DNA of 64,000 nt, from contig KV908362.1 in the NCBI GenBank assembly GCA_002005505.1, positions 58,501 to 122,500 on the forward strand, written 5' to 3'. This document shows positions 26,550-64,000 of this stretch, one piece after another. The position numbers were made by a program, and so were the translations under genes. The stretch is from Botryococcus braunii (taxonomy: Eukaryota > Chlorophyta > Trebouxiophyceae). The notes beneath the pieces were generated by a model. It was not told the DNA's origin, made no database searches, and worked only from the letters and a program-made list of their open reading frames with translations. How positions within the stretch are numbered: position 1 is the first letter of the stretch; every line of letters starts with the position of its first letter.

Positions 26550-27161
26550 TTGCAGCCTATTGCTCCACCAGCGAATCCTTTTGATACTATCACGATGGAT
26601 TTGATTGTTGATCTTCCAGTCGACAAGAGCACCGGCTATGACTCCATCATGGTTGTTGTCGACAAGCTAACGAAGATGGCAAAGTTTCTTCCATGCAATA
26701 AGACAGTGACGTCTACGGATATTGCTCAGAAGCTCTACAGCCAAGTCTTTGCATTGTATGGCAAACCAGCGCAGCTTATCACTGATCGTGATCCCAGATT
26801 CACGGGTAACTTCTTCCGTGAGTGGTGTCGTGGATTGAACGTCAAGCAGTGTCTTACGACAGCGTACCACCCACAGTCCGATGGTCAGACAGAGCGCATG
26901 AATCGCATATTGGAAGATTATCTACGCAATTACGTCAACCCTCAGGGAGATGATTGGGTCAAGTACCTCCCAAGTGCAGAATTTGCAATCAACAATGCAT
27001 ACCAAGAGAGCATCAGAGCTTCACCATTCTTCCTGAACTTTGGTCGACACCCCACAGCAGTGGAGGGTCTCATCAGCCGACGGGTGTGTGTGCGTGGCCC
27101 ACGGATGCCATTGCTACTCACTTACACGCTAAACCCAAGAGCAGCTCGTTGTAGTTGCTAG
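26550..27161 (+). pseudogene. integrase core fragment of a Ty3/gypsy polyprotein
   Basis: The frame reads an rve-type integrase core: D in TMDLIVDLP, D in ITDRDPRF, and E in the TERMNRILEDYL region. These give the D,D,E triad expected for strand transfer. The usual N-terminal HHCC zinc domain and the rest of pol are missing. After NFGRHPTAVEG the reading departs from family sequence and stops at 27161. It is a deletion remnant, not a functional polyprotein. Confidence 0.85.
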
Positions 27162-27436
27162 GACCATGGCTTATGGGAGCGGTCCAGACGAGTCGGGCAT
27201 CGTCACCAGTCCACGTCTTGTTGGGTAGTTGGGAGACTGATCACCTCACTGCTATTCCTTCATGGCGGAGTAGTTGGTCACTACTCAGGTACTGGATAGC
27301 TCAGTGATCACCCACACGGGCCCTTGTGGTACCACAGGGATCATTGTAGCTCAGTTGTGTTGAGACAGCATGCAGTTGTATAATGCTTGTAGTATGGTCT
27401 GTCCGAGGACGGCCAGAGACTTGAGGTGGGGGGAGA

Positions 27437-27659
27437 TGTAACCGCGCTCGAGGTCTCGTTCCGAGCAGCGGCGGTACAATCGAAGGTCAGGGCGATCGTC
27501 ATTTGATATCTCGTTACCGAGCGTTACTTCAGCGGGTTGGTCTTGACGGCTCAGCAACGTGCAGATAAGAGACTTCGAAGAGACTTCAAGATCAGCGCAT
27601 GTAATCATCGAATCTGCCTTTCCGTCTCCGTCTGACTCTTATTACATCCCAACATTACA
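27437..27659 (+). repeat. 3' LTR, 223 bp
   Basis: No differences from the 5' LTR were noticed by eye. It is preceded by a polypurine tract and followed by the target duplication GTAAC, after which the LINE sequence resumes. Confidence 0.93.
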
Positions 27660-28294
27660 GTAACCATCTTTCCCCGGGGATTTCCCATTGGCAAGTGCTC
27701 GGAGACCCAGTTCAATTCCTCGACTGTGAAGGGAGCATTCAGCTCGTCGCACTGGTCGTGACCATGATCTTCTGGGACTTCATGGGGAGGATATGCCCCA
27801 ATAGGCAGACCATGCGCGGGCTCTTCAGTTCCAACCACTTGCAAGGGAATTTATATAAGAATCCCAAGCTGACACATCTCTAAGGGGTTCAGGCAGTCTA
27901 TCTCTTTCACGCCGAAGGGTTTTCCAAAACCTATGGGGGTTGAAATGCTTTTGGTGTACCAGATCTGTTCCTGAAATAGTTGTCCGTAGATCTGTTCCTG
28001 AAATAGTTGTCCGTACCAGTGGTACGGCCTCCGACCCAACAAGGTCCTCGTCTGGTATTCCGGGATCTGGTTTCACCTGTCCTTTTGCTATTGTGTTCGG
28101 CATATTGACTTCCAGAGTGTAGATCTGCACTTGAAGCACAAAGTATTGGAACATTGTTTGTTTCATACCCACCGTCCTAACTGCGTCGATCTCAATATAT
28201 TTTGCAACGGTTCTTGCAGCAGGAGTCTCCCCGGTCGGCGCACAGAAGCGTCTACAACCCTTGAGAGTGATATTATATATTTAGAGGGTCAAAA

Positions 28295-32844
<4,550 letters not shown>

Positions 32845-35037
32845 GGAGCTGGTGGCTATCATCATTAGGATCATTTATCATGCTATTGTGCATACATATG
32901 TCCATGTTGGCTTCTGCTGTATCAGGATCTCTTCTGAAATTCTGCACTCGAGTGTACACATATAAACGAGCATACTTTTCATCCGTGGGATTGATAACAG
33001 CTATAGTTCAGTACCATCCAATTCCCCGTCCCTTTCTAAACGAATTCGAATCGTTGCAAGTACCTGACGCATGCGCATGGATATGTACACATATGTGATG
33101 TGATGCATCGCTTATTGATATCATGATGTATGTACCTCAGACTGGTGTGCATCATGATGTATGTACCTCAGACTGGTGTACATCAAATTGAGAAGACTGT
33201 TACAGTCTGACTGTATCGATAAGTAATGAAAACCGCCAACTTATTTGGCAGTGAACAGAATCGCAGACATTCCTAATTAGGAATTTCAGCATTATCCTAA
33301 TTGGGAATTCATAAGAAGCGTGGCCGGAGAAACGTGCTATCCAGCAAATCATCAGGGGGTTCAGTTGCATCTCGACAGACTTCAGTAGCAGTTTACAAAC
33401 ATGAGTGTCAAAGCTGTAATGAACAAGTGTTTTGCCTGCTTTAACAATGTTAACAATATATAACTTGCATTTACATGCGTTAGCTAGCTGTAGCTTCTTA
33501 TAATCATGGCGTTGAGACAAACATAAAGTCATGAGTCATCAAGAACTTTAATTTTCATTGTCATCTTTCAACACAGTTCAGTTGATAGAAGGCAAACGCA
33601 GAAGGCAATTCATTCATATACTTCATCATATCTGATATTCCTGTGCACACATTTCGTATCAAAGAACCAACTGAACCGCTATCCGTTGTTAGTGCCGGGA
33701 AATAAGTATTGAAGCAAGGGTCTCCAAACAAAGAGCACATGCTCTACAAACATGCATGTAGCACACCCTGCATATGTGTGGTCGCATGTACACTAGCAGG
33801 TAACGTTTCCCTGCTCCGCGTATGTACACCAGCAATTTCTCTGTTTCGCGTACGTACGAGCACACACATATACATATATGCAGGTGTGTTCTATATGGAT
33901 TCAATCAATCTGCCGCTGCCGCATGAGCACGCATAGAAAAGCCCCAATGTGATATCACATCTCAGTGACAGTTGAAATTTAAGATACAAAGAACGTCAAT
34001 GCTGTCTAACTGAAGCCAGCAGGGCAGAATTCTGCCATACTTCGAAGCGCAAAGAATCATATGACATTCACACAGTTTGACTTATTACTTTTAACTACGT
34101 GGACTTATATGATATAACTTAATTAAGCCTTCACTCCTACGTGAACAAAATCAAGCAGAACATGTTGCACAACCAGACGTCCAGTCGACTGGTTTGGCTC
34201 GATAAGGCATGCCAACCCCCGGGGCCACCCGGGGCCACCTTCCCTGCTTGTATCCTTGAAGCATGTTTTTCGCGATCTAACCACCGGAGGGATCCCCCCC
34301 TCCCCCTCCCAAAACTCCCCCACAAGACCACACAAGGGGCAATCCCCCTCCACTCTCAACTACGGTCCCTCTTGAAGGTTCCACTCCCTCACACCCTTTA
34401 TTAGCTCGAACACCAGCCCAAAAAAAAGTCCTGCAACATTGATAGATGTTGCTGTCGTTGCTTCCTCAAGTCGAAAAAGGCGAAAGCAATCCCATCTGCC
34501 TGGCGTCATGAGTATGATTGTCATTGGGCTTTCCGGGTAAAATTCTCTTTAAGCAGTCCCTGACTGCACTTCTATGGGGCTAGCGGCTAGAGGCCCTCTA
34601 GTAGAGGGCCTGTGTATGCCTGCTACTCGTTACCATCCATCGGGCTAGCCCGCCAATCATCATCGTGAGGCAGCAGCAGATACTGTCAGTGTAATTACAC
34701 TGTCTGTAGACCCCTCCCTCATAAGGCATGTCATCCTTCAAGAACCTTCATTGGACTTACCGGACCTGGAGCCCATGGCCCCCAAAAAGTCTGCAAGCTC
34801 AATACAGCTTGCAGATAAATAGCTCTCAGTCCAAAACTGATCAATGTCCGGCAAGTCTCGCCAACTGTAGTCAGACTGACAGAAAGGATCAAAGCTACGC
34901 CTGTCTAGCCCCTTTCGTTGTCTGCCCTTGCAATTACTGCAGCTGCGCAGCAATAACATTGTCATGTACTTCCCAAACATGCAAAATGTTCACCAGGAAA
35001 CCTAATTTCCTAAGCGCTATATAAGTCAAGCGATGCG
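32845..35037. other. intergenic region with one possible minus-strand exon
   Basis: No complete gene was found. A 32-bp perfect tandem duplication (ATCATGATGTATGTACCTC unit) lies at 33120-33184. On the minus strand, about 34942-34761 reads CSNCKGRQRKGLDRRSFDPF, then QSDYSWRDLPDIDQFWTES and FLGAMGSRSG, ending at a strong GTAAGT donor. It looks like an exon of an unidentified gene. A second minus frame ends near 34123 (LACLIEPNQSTGRLVVQHVL). No family was recognised. Confidence 0.35.
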
Positions 35038-44637
<9,600 letters not shown>

Positions 44638-45192
44638 ATTCGTTCTGCAAGGAACTTTTTAAGCCTCACCTATGTGATAGGAAACCTAGATTACAAGCTG
44701 TTGAATGGCAACGGGCCACCCCAGATGAGAAACGTAGACCGATTTGCATTGTGGGGCAGATGCGGCAATCCGAATGCAGTCGCGAGAACAGCAGCTATGT
44801 TGCGCTGGGCTACGGACAGTGACAAAAATAATTGAAGGATTTAATTAAACATTCTATTGAACTCTAAATTCAACAATGCAGTTCACGAGGCCGGGAGGAC
44901 AGCGGATGAGGCGGAGTGATCACCTGGGGGCCACGTTCTGTACCTGATTACCAGATAACTGCTCGGGGGTCTCGCCAGGGGACCAGCATGGTACGACTCC
45001 GGTCCTTTCGACGCGGGGGACCGAGTCGTACCAGGAGGGTCAACACGGAGGACCATGATAAGCCCTTCCGGATGGGCCAATCGAAGAAGCCTAGCCGCGA
45101 AAGTTAGTTATTCGATGCCAAACAAGTTCTTATGTTCCACCCTCGACCGACTTAAGGGCGAGGATGAGTTACTCAATACTAAGTATTAATTA
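44638..45192. promoter_or_regulatory. divergent spacer between FKBP-MsrA and MYB genes
   Basis: The minus-strand FKBP-MsrA gene and plus-strand MYB gene point away from each other. The spacer should contain the missing first exon of the former and both promoters. A short inverted repeat (GGTACGACTC / GAGTCGTACC, about 44988-45032) is the only structure noticed. No known promoter motif was recognised. Confidence 0.4.
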
Positions 45193-48955
<3,763 letters not shown>

Positions 48956-50106
48956 CGATGCGTATGGCGGCCGTCGGAAGACTCGCCACGTGTCAGAATA
49001 CTCGTCCCAGTGTGACTCACACATGTCAGACAACACACCACACTTCAGAAGACTCCCCATACGGCACGCCAAAGGTCAGCCACCACGCCGAAGGCCAAAG
49101 GGAGCTTCAGAAAGTTTGTTTAGAAGGAAAGTACCGGTTGGTGCCGCACGGCGCTGCGCACGCTTTGGTGAAACGCTGCAGCAGCGACCTTGCACATGGC
49201 TTCTGCGTACCGGCATGTATAACACATGCCCTACGGACTAGAGAGACAAGTATATAATTTTGAAATTGCATAACTACTTTGACATGGTCTATATACTACA
49301 TGGCATACATTGTTCAAAGTAGCTACGATAAAGTCTGTGGACTCTGATGGCTGTTTCAATATGCCCCGCAATGCACCACAGGAGTGGTTCGCCCATGCTA
49401 GTTCGCGCCATATAGGTAGACATTGGTATGTGTACTTCACCTTTTTATTCAAGAATTTGCTGCCAGGGGAGAATGGAAGGGCAGCCGAGCTTTTCCCAAG
49501 GCTGCGAACGTGCAGCCACGTGTGGCAGTTGAGGGCAAACGCTACCGGTGTTGGCGGGCATGGCTTTGGTAGTCAGGTACATCGCAAGGAGAGCTTTCGA
49601 GTGGATTGCGAACTTTTTTGCTATCAGCAATTTGCTACCCACAAGACAGTCTGGCCTAAAAAGGACCGGCGGGGTCTTCGGAGAAAGCACTGTCACTTCA
49701 GCAGACAGGGTTGCAAATAAAAAAGTTTTTGTAGATGTTGCACGTGTGCTCTTCTCTTCGACCTTTACGCAGGCTCCGTGTTACATGTTTTGTTGCCTGA
49801 TTCACGTGATCTTGGAGTATGAGTTCTACACCACATGCGCTATCATGGTCAGAAACATTGTGCTCATGAGCTTGATCGCTGTAATCAGAATTGTCATATT
49901 AGAGACGCACAAGGCAAACGCCGACAAATTTTGCATCTTTTGATGCAGCCGCGTGTGTGTGCCTGGATCTGAAGGCGGCAGGCCTTCATGTTCCTAAGTC
50001 CTGCTACTAGATGACGGGGCGACACGTGTGTAAGAGGCCCTCTCATGAGGCACCCTCCTTTGTAAAGATGTCAGAGAAAGAGAACACATCAACTCTCGAT
50101 ATGACG

Positions 50107-50229
<123 letters not shown>

Positions 50230-51462
50230 TGGTGTGCACGAGCCTCGGCCGCATCGTAAGTTTGAATATCTGGAACCCCTAATTCTTAGAAGCAAATCCT
50301 GAATGACAGGACGATTGCATATATGCATGCAATGGTTGTACATACATGCATTTTGTTGAACAAGTGAAAGCTTAATCCCAGCTTAATTGCATCAACCTTT
50401 GCATCCGTACACCTTGTACAGCCTGGATGCATCCACCTCTGGATCCGTACACTCTGTACAGCTTGATTGCATCCACCTATGCATCCGTACGCCCTGTACA
50501 GCCTGATTGCATCCACGTTTGCATCGAAAGATGGGAGCATATACGTCAAGCTTTTAAATAAAAGCCTGACTGGATGCGCACCTGTTCGATCCAAGCCCCT
50601 TCTGGTTTCCGAAGATTTTGCTTGAAGCTTTATAAAGCCTGTGTGATTACAGAGCCTGTCCATGTGCCTGCATTAGCCATGATCAACTCTGACCCTACAT
50701 ATATCCCGCTACATATAAGCTGACGCTACTTCCTGCCACGCTACATATATTCTGGCCGTGATCTTCTCTGGCCTTCAGTATAAGCCTACTCTACTCTGAC
50801 TGACTACTCTGACTGACTCTACTTGCTGACATATATTCCAGCCATGATCAGCTTTGATTTTCTGTGTTTGCTGACGCCACGTACTCCCGCTGCAAATAGT
50901 CTAGCCATGATCATCTCTGACATTCGAATCCCGTATATGCTGATGCTATATACTCTGAGCCCACGTATATTCTGATGCTCCTCTGACGCTCCACACTCTG
51001 ACCCTTCATCTATCTTAGCCAACCAAGCCATGATCCACCGGCCATGATCAACTCTTCGCCTACTTTGGAATTCCAGTGGGACTAGAGCCCCCTCCCTTAT
51101 CAAACTCAGGCAAATTGCAGTGCTGCTGTGCTGTACTTTAATGGTCTGTACTTCTGCTGCACTGCTACCAACTTGCTTTATCAGGCTCCTCCGCGTTGGA
51201 CTCTTTTTTTCGAGCCCAGGCGTGCGCCCTCATGGGCATTCTGGCCCACCTTGTTTGTTGGTCTCCGCTTCACTGCCTGACGCCCTCAGTCCATATCATA
51301 TATTGTTTGCTGGCTAGCTTACAGGACTGACAACGGTGTGTAAGCAAATCCCTGCCATGGAGAGCTTGAAAAGGATCTGGAACAAGCTGTTGTTCCAGAC
51401 AACGAGTCCAAGGATATCATTGTGAATAAAAAATGTAAATGAAAGATGCGCACGCACATGTG

Positions 51463-51800
<338 letters not shown>

Positions 51801-51983
51801 TAAGGCCCTGCAAGCGAGATTCAACCCCCTGATCAGCAAAACTGGAACCAACACCCCGAATCCCAGTCGAATCCCGGATAGAATCCCAGTCGAGACCCAC
51901 ACAATTGTCCACCCGATTTTGCAAAATATACCGGGACACGCACAAACCCAAGCCACGACTTTCACTGATCCAAACCACCGCTT

Positions 51984-57515
<5,532 letters not shown>

Positions 57516-58351
57516 GGTTCCGTATTGCAGCAACGGACTTTGGCCAATCACAATCAAATTCCCCACTGGTACAAATCACCAATAACAAAAATCCTTCGGA
57601 TTTCTTTCGCTGGTCTGCATGCATACCTCAGAACCTCGATACAAACTGTTGTTACCACTGTTCATAATCCATAGGAGCCGGATGGAGCTTGCCGTTGCTA
57701 ACGGTTTTGCACTGACGGCTGGTGGGGGCCTTCCCTAAGGGATTATCTGCTGGGGGACCAGATCTTTCTATCAGGTACCGACGGCCTACCACGGCCGTTC
57801 TGTCTTTTCAATGCTGTTGTACTCGTGTACCATCATATACGTGTCTACCACTTCTTCCTCCAATGTCTGTAACTTCTTCTTCTTCTCCAATGTCTGTAAC
57901 AATGTCACATGTGAGGCGGATTAGCTATACACGGGAGCAGACTTACGGACGAAACCTTGGTATTCCGTGTAATGCATCATCATCTCTTTATTGCATCTCT
58001 TGTGTGCGTAAGTCAATTGAATACGTCCAAAGCATTCTTAAAACGAATCCTAGAGCACTGACATTTAGTTGGAATTGTGCTGTTACCCTTTGCTCCCTTC
58101 AAACTTGTGTTTCTGCTTAAGCATCTAGGACTTCCTGTGTGAACAAGTCAGCAGAAGATTCGTAACAGCACATGTCAAGGAGTTGGAATTGCAACTTCGG
58201 ATTGATCCTCAAACAACTTGGTGACTACTATGGTGATTCACAGCACATCTCCAACAAATCCCTGCTGTGCAAGATTTTATAAGATCACAGCTCGATACCA
58301 CTATAAAAATGCTGAAGTACAGATGCTTTGTGCATGTGCGTGCATAAATGA

Positions 58352-58412
<61 letters not shown>

Positions 58413-59233
58413 CGCGCACGCGCGTGTCCATGTTGGCGTCCGTAGACACATCCTGTCTATGTCCGTAGACACGTCCGTAGACACATCCTGTACCCAGTGA
58501 AATGAACGTGTCATGGCTAAAATTTTAGTCCTTCAAAGTGCAATTAGAGTTTCCTAGAAGCAGAAGATCGCCGACACCTTCAGAACAGTTGACTCAAATT
58601 CTCAGAGTCCTGAAGATACTTGTGGTACCAAATTACCCCGTAAGGTATTTTATTTACACATGTCCATGGTCTTAATCGAGCAGCAAGTGTAGTATTGGTT
58701 GAAACTCTCGCAAGCCTCCCGTGTGCGAAGATGAAAGCAAAGTCTTGAAGTCCTTGAATGTAGTCTAGATGGCTATAAGCAATTTTGGCTCAGCAAACCT
58801 ATAAAGTGTGGTAGAGCTCATAACGACAGGAAGAATCTCGACCCAAGTGCATGTCTCCATCATCAGCAACTCGTCATTAATTAACCTTGCGTCTGACAGA
58901 GCGCCCTGCCTGCATATGTTTGTCTCAGTGGATCATTAGCCAGCCCCCCCCCCCCCCACACACACACACACACACAGTTCCAAGAGGTGCAGTCGTATCA
59001 GATTCAAGGTAAACCCTTACTGTGACATCATGCATGGTAGGTTTCCACGAAGAGTTATCCCAGCACGTTTGTGAGGGGAGTTGGGGATAAGATGGCAGAC
59101 AAAACGTTACAAGAAGCTTCCTGCCTTCCCCCCAAACCCCTTGCCTCCTTCCCAATAAGGAACATTATGGAAGTGGTAACACACGCCCGCACGCGCGCAT
59201 CCACCCAGCCTCCGCCGACCCCCAGCCCCAACA

Positions 59234-59312
<79 letters not shown>

Positions 59313-59386
59313 ATAGAAGCCCATGCGAATGTCCGCGCGCTGCCCCACTCAGACTTCTTGCTGAAGGCTGACAGCTAAAGCAGCAA
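57516..59386. other. spacer between Sec14-like copies, no gene recognised
   Basis: It holds the 5' flank of copy A, a (GT)n tract ending GCGTGCGCGCACGCG (58350-58425), short CCGTAGACAC repeats (58439-58480), a small (AC)n with a C-run edge (58942-58977) and a larger (AC)n (59236-59308). The open frames seen are low-complexity or short. Confidence 0.5.
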
Positions 59387-60120
59387 TCAGGCAGCAGCGC
59401 TCTTAAAAGCCTTCTCTAGATGGGCTGCTCGGCGCTTGTCTACTTCCAGCATCATCTGGCGCAAAGCCTCCTTGTCTACCGTCTCTCCCTTGCTCCCTCC
59501 CAGCGAATCATACAGATGTTCTGGGTCTATATGATCTGCCAGCACCCGCTTCACCTGCAAACCCAAATGGCGGTCTCAGTCCCATGCTAGGCCCCAATGC
59601 TATTGATAACGCCATGTAGACGGGAGGTGCATGTTGCACAAGTGGGCTTTTTATTGCATATTGCAGACTTCACCGAAGGACGACAGACCTTGCAGTAACC
59701 AAGGTATGGGATACTTTTGCAATCATTTGCAGGCGTTCTGAAGAGGCAAATTGTTTTGATAAGGTTCAAAAGAAATCCTTCTTTCCATTATGAGCCAGCA
59801 TCATCTATCTGACAAATCACTTCCCCACATTAAAGCAATCTAAAAGTCTCCTGGAATCTTGATAAAGGAAAATTTTGACCAGAACAAGACATTCAGCAAA
59901 AGGCACACATAGTAAGGCATCCACATCTTACGTTATTCACAACAAGGCATCCTGGCACTGAAGCTGGGCCCCGGACCTCTTCACCGGTTGCTGCAAAAGC
60001 CACCTTTTTCTTCGTCACAGGGTCGAGGAACGGCTGCATGCCGTACCACCTGCAGTACATGAAATTCACACTCGTAGCTTACATCAAAAGTTAGCAAGGA
60101 ATGCTCTGCGTATGGAATGT

Positions 60121-60181
<61 letters not shown>

Positions 60182-61709
60182 CACACACGCACGCACGCAC
60201 ACACACGCACGAGTTGTGTAACACAACAGCAAGACGGTACTGTGCATAGAGAGCCTCGATCAGAATAGTCTCAGTGTGCAGGCTGGCACGGATTAGTAAT
60301 ATCTAGAGATTTTAAGAAAATTAGAATCCTTGAATCTTTCTTGCAGACAATGTCAGGGGTCTCTTTGTAACTATAACCAGCTACTGGCTTTGATTTGCCC
60401 CACAGCAGAAGGAGGAGGAAGGGGAAGGCCTACAGGATCCAAAATAGAGTTGCTGGACGGGTCACAACAGTCAGTCCCATTCGCTCTGGATAGTGCAGTT
60501 GTGCTACCCGAAGACATGATATGCGCTCCCGAATTCCAGGAATCCACACCCCTGGAACCTGCTCAAAATCTGCCACCAGAACGATAGCACCGTCCCCTGC
60601 ATTAAAATTCATCGAGTTTCAGCTGCATTTCAATATATTACAGGGCCCAAGCAAAATTGTGGGGCTATACACAAATCTGGATCAGACGGTGGCCTCTCTG
60701 GGACACATGCAGAGATCCCCTCAGCAGGTGGGAAAGATGAATTTGAGAGCAACATGCAACAGGAACCAAACGATGATCTCCCTCAACAGCAGACAATTCC
60801 CTGGAGGGATTAAATGTATGGGGTAAGTCAAGCTTAGGAGGTTTGCTACAGAGCAAATATATAACATCATGTAAAAAGGTTGTTCCCACCTTCCTCATCA
60901 GCTAAGAAACTAGCAGATTCAAGCCAGTAAATCCACTGGTCTTGTAACTCTTGTGGAGTGATGGGGTCCATCGGAACCCTGCACGACCGCTGCCAAAGCC
61001 TTCAGCAAAACAAGCTCGCATCAAAGGTTCTGTCATGTAAGCTCTTGGATAATCTTTTGAAGCGTACCTTAGCCTGTATAGTACAATTGGTTTTCCATCT
61101 TTCGACTTCTGGGGCAGCAGTTCGACTCGTCCGTGAGCCCCGTGAGACTCGATCGTTTCCCACATGACCTTGTGGGGCTGCGCATTCTTACGCCACTCAA
61201 GAGTTTGCCTGTACACAAATGTCTTCAAGAAAATAGCCATGAGCATTAAGCATGTCAACTCGAAATCGGCCGGAGTGAACGCGTCGACTGGAGTAGGAAC
61301 GTCTCTTCAATGACCAAAAAACCAATGAAACAGTATTGTGATACTAAATTTAGCAAACTAAAATGGTTGAACCACCACCTCTTGCAGTGGAAGGCGATAG
61401 GAACACTTAGCGCCCATTCTGTTTTCCCCTTCCACCAACAACACAAACAATTGCACTTGGAACCAACATCTATCGCGCATTACTTCTTGAACCCCTTATA
61501 AATTTGTTCGGCAGAGCAAGATGGTTCGGTGGCAAATCTTACCGGAGGGCTTTAGCCGCTCTGTGAAGGACCCCCCCTCGAGATGCCAAGAAGCGAGCAA
61601 GTGTCGCTTCATTGCACCAATGTGTTAGAACCTGATCATTTTCAAGCAAGTCTTGAACTGCCTGGCGGAGTTGCAGTAGTTTTTCATCATCGTATGCCGC
61701 CGCACACAT
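59387..61709 (-). CDS. CRAL-TRIO / Sec14-like lipid-binding protein, copy B
   Basis: Six exons in phase give 281 residues: 61709-61543, 61208-61068, 60978-60890, 60596-60434, 60049-59932 and 59554-59387. The order of motifs matches copy A: LTHWCNEATLARFLASRGG, HGRVELLPQKSKDGKPIVLY, WIYWLESASFLAD, AIVLVADFEQVPGVWIP, AQLHYPERM, TRPATLFWILWYGMQPFLDP, KVAFAATGEE, and LADHIDPEHLYDSLGG near the C-terminus. Exons 2, 3 and 4 have exactly the lengths of copy A (141, 89, 163), so the pair arose by tandem duplication. It should bind and transfer a lipid at membranes (family knowledge; ligand unknown). A longer N-terminus from an in-frame ATG at 61790 is possible but less family-like. The gene is compact and its introns carry fewer repeats than copy A. 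Confidence 0.9.
60122..60210. repeat. (AC)n microsatellite in copy B intron
   Basis: AC repeats followed by GCACGCACGCAC. It lies in intron 4 of Sec14-like copy B. Confidence 0.95.

Positions 61710-64000
<2,291 letters not shown>

Larger units (their letters stand above)
26300..27659 (+). mobile_element. internally deleted Ty3/gypsy-type LTR retrotransposon
   Basis: Two identical-looking 223-bp LTRs (26300-26522 and 27437-27659) start TGTAAC and end TTACA. They are flanked by the 5-bp target duplication GTAAC (26295-26299 and 27660-27664). The 914-bp interior starts with TGGTAATCAGGC, similar to a tRNA-Met primer site, and ends with the polypurine tract GAGGTGGGGGGAGA. Its only coding content is part of an integrase (about 26550-27090), including the DDE-type core around MDLIVDLP, ITDRDPRFTG and AYHPQSDGQTERMNR. 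Gag, protease and reverse transcriptase are absent, so it is non-autonomous. It inserted into the LINE, and LTR identity implies a recent event. Confidence 0.92.
24225..28172 (-). mobile_element. non-LTR retrotransposon (LINE) remnant, split by a nested LTR element
   Basis: Reading leftward, the left part (26299-24318) encodes a reverse transcriptase with VYKKGDAYNTGNYRPIAV, FLDLSKAYDRVS, AGVSQGCPISPTLFGIMSDG and a GFADYFVLVA block in the catalytic position. A C-terminal CTRC...HHLLFTC motif resembles the zf-RVT region. The right part (28172-27665) holds the upstream segment (FNPHRFWKTLRRERDRLPEP; FTVEELNWVSEHLPMGNPRG), with a frameshift near 27839. The element ends leftward in a TTCC tetranucleotide tail (about 24230-24246). 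It is inactive: the usual second aspartate of the (Y/F)ADD box is tyrosine, the frame is shifted, and an LTR element interrupts it. A 27-bp tandem duplication (27960-28013) lies in the right part. The 5' end was not defined. Confidence 0.9.

Noticed and set aside
27956..28020. Short direct repeats as a possible CRISPR or satellite
   Set aside because: Only two 27-bp copies inside a LINE coding region, which is a local duplication.

Overview
This window is nuclear DNA of a photosynthetic eukaryote, most likely a green alga (chlorophyte, prasinophyte or streptophyte; I cannot say which). The genes are split by GT-AG introns, and the protein set is green-lineage: expansin-like and fasciclin (FAS1) wall or matrix proteins, a DIVARICATA-type two-SANT MYB with a SHAQKYF motif, a plant-like MsrA tail, and CRAL-TRIO/Sec14 proteins. 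Introns and spacers are packed with long (GT/AC)n and (CT/AG)n tracts, homopolymers and minisatellites. No rRNA, tRNA, CRISPR array or prokaryotic operon was seen. Most frames that span the dinucleotide tracts are artefacts.

Layout. 0.5-8.1 kb (-): secreted FAS1 protein, 3' end off the left edge. 8.6-14.6 kb (+): divergent secreted expansin-FAS1 chimera, all ten exons in phase. 16.5-21.9 kb (+): Fe(II)/2-oxoglutarate dioxygenase with a long Cys/Gly/Ser-rich repeat extension and an acidic tail. 24.2-28.2 kb: a decayed LINE on the minus strand, split by a nearly solo LTR retrotransposon with identical 223-bp LTRs and a 5-bp target duplication. 28.3-32.8 kb (+): stand-alone expansin-like gene with the same exon plan as the chimera's N-terminal half. 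35.0-44.6 kb (-): FKBP-type prolyl isomerase whose exons run in phase into a complete MsrA, a probable FKBP-MsrA fusion. 45.2-49.0 kb (+): divergent DIVARICATA-like MYB gene. 52.0-57.5 and 59.4-61.7 kb (-): two tandem Sec14-like paralogues.

How the genes relate. Three genes encode exported matrix proteins built from two modules, expansin-like and FAS1, which suggests a local cluster for extracellular matrix assembly grown by duplication and module exchange. FKBP-MsrA joins two protein-repair activities. The MYB gene and the FKBP-MsrA gene share a short divergent spacer, as do the FAS1 gene and the chimera.

Exon models were built by eye from splice sites, reading-phase continuity and paralogue comparison. 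Internal exons with family motifs are reliable. First exons, last exons and small motif-free exons are less so.
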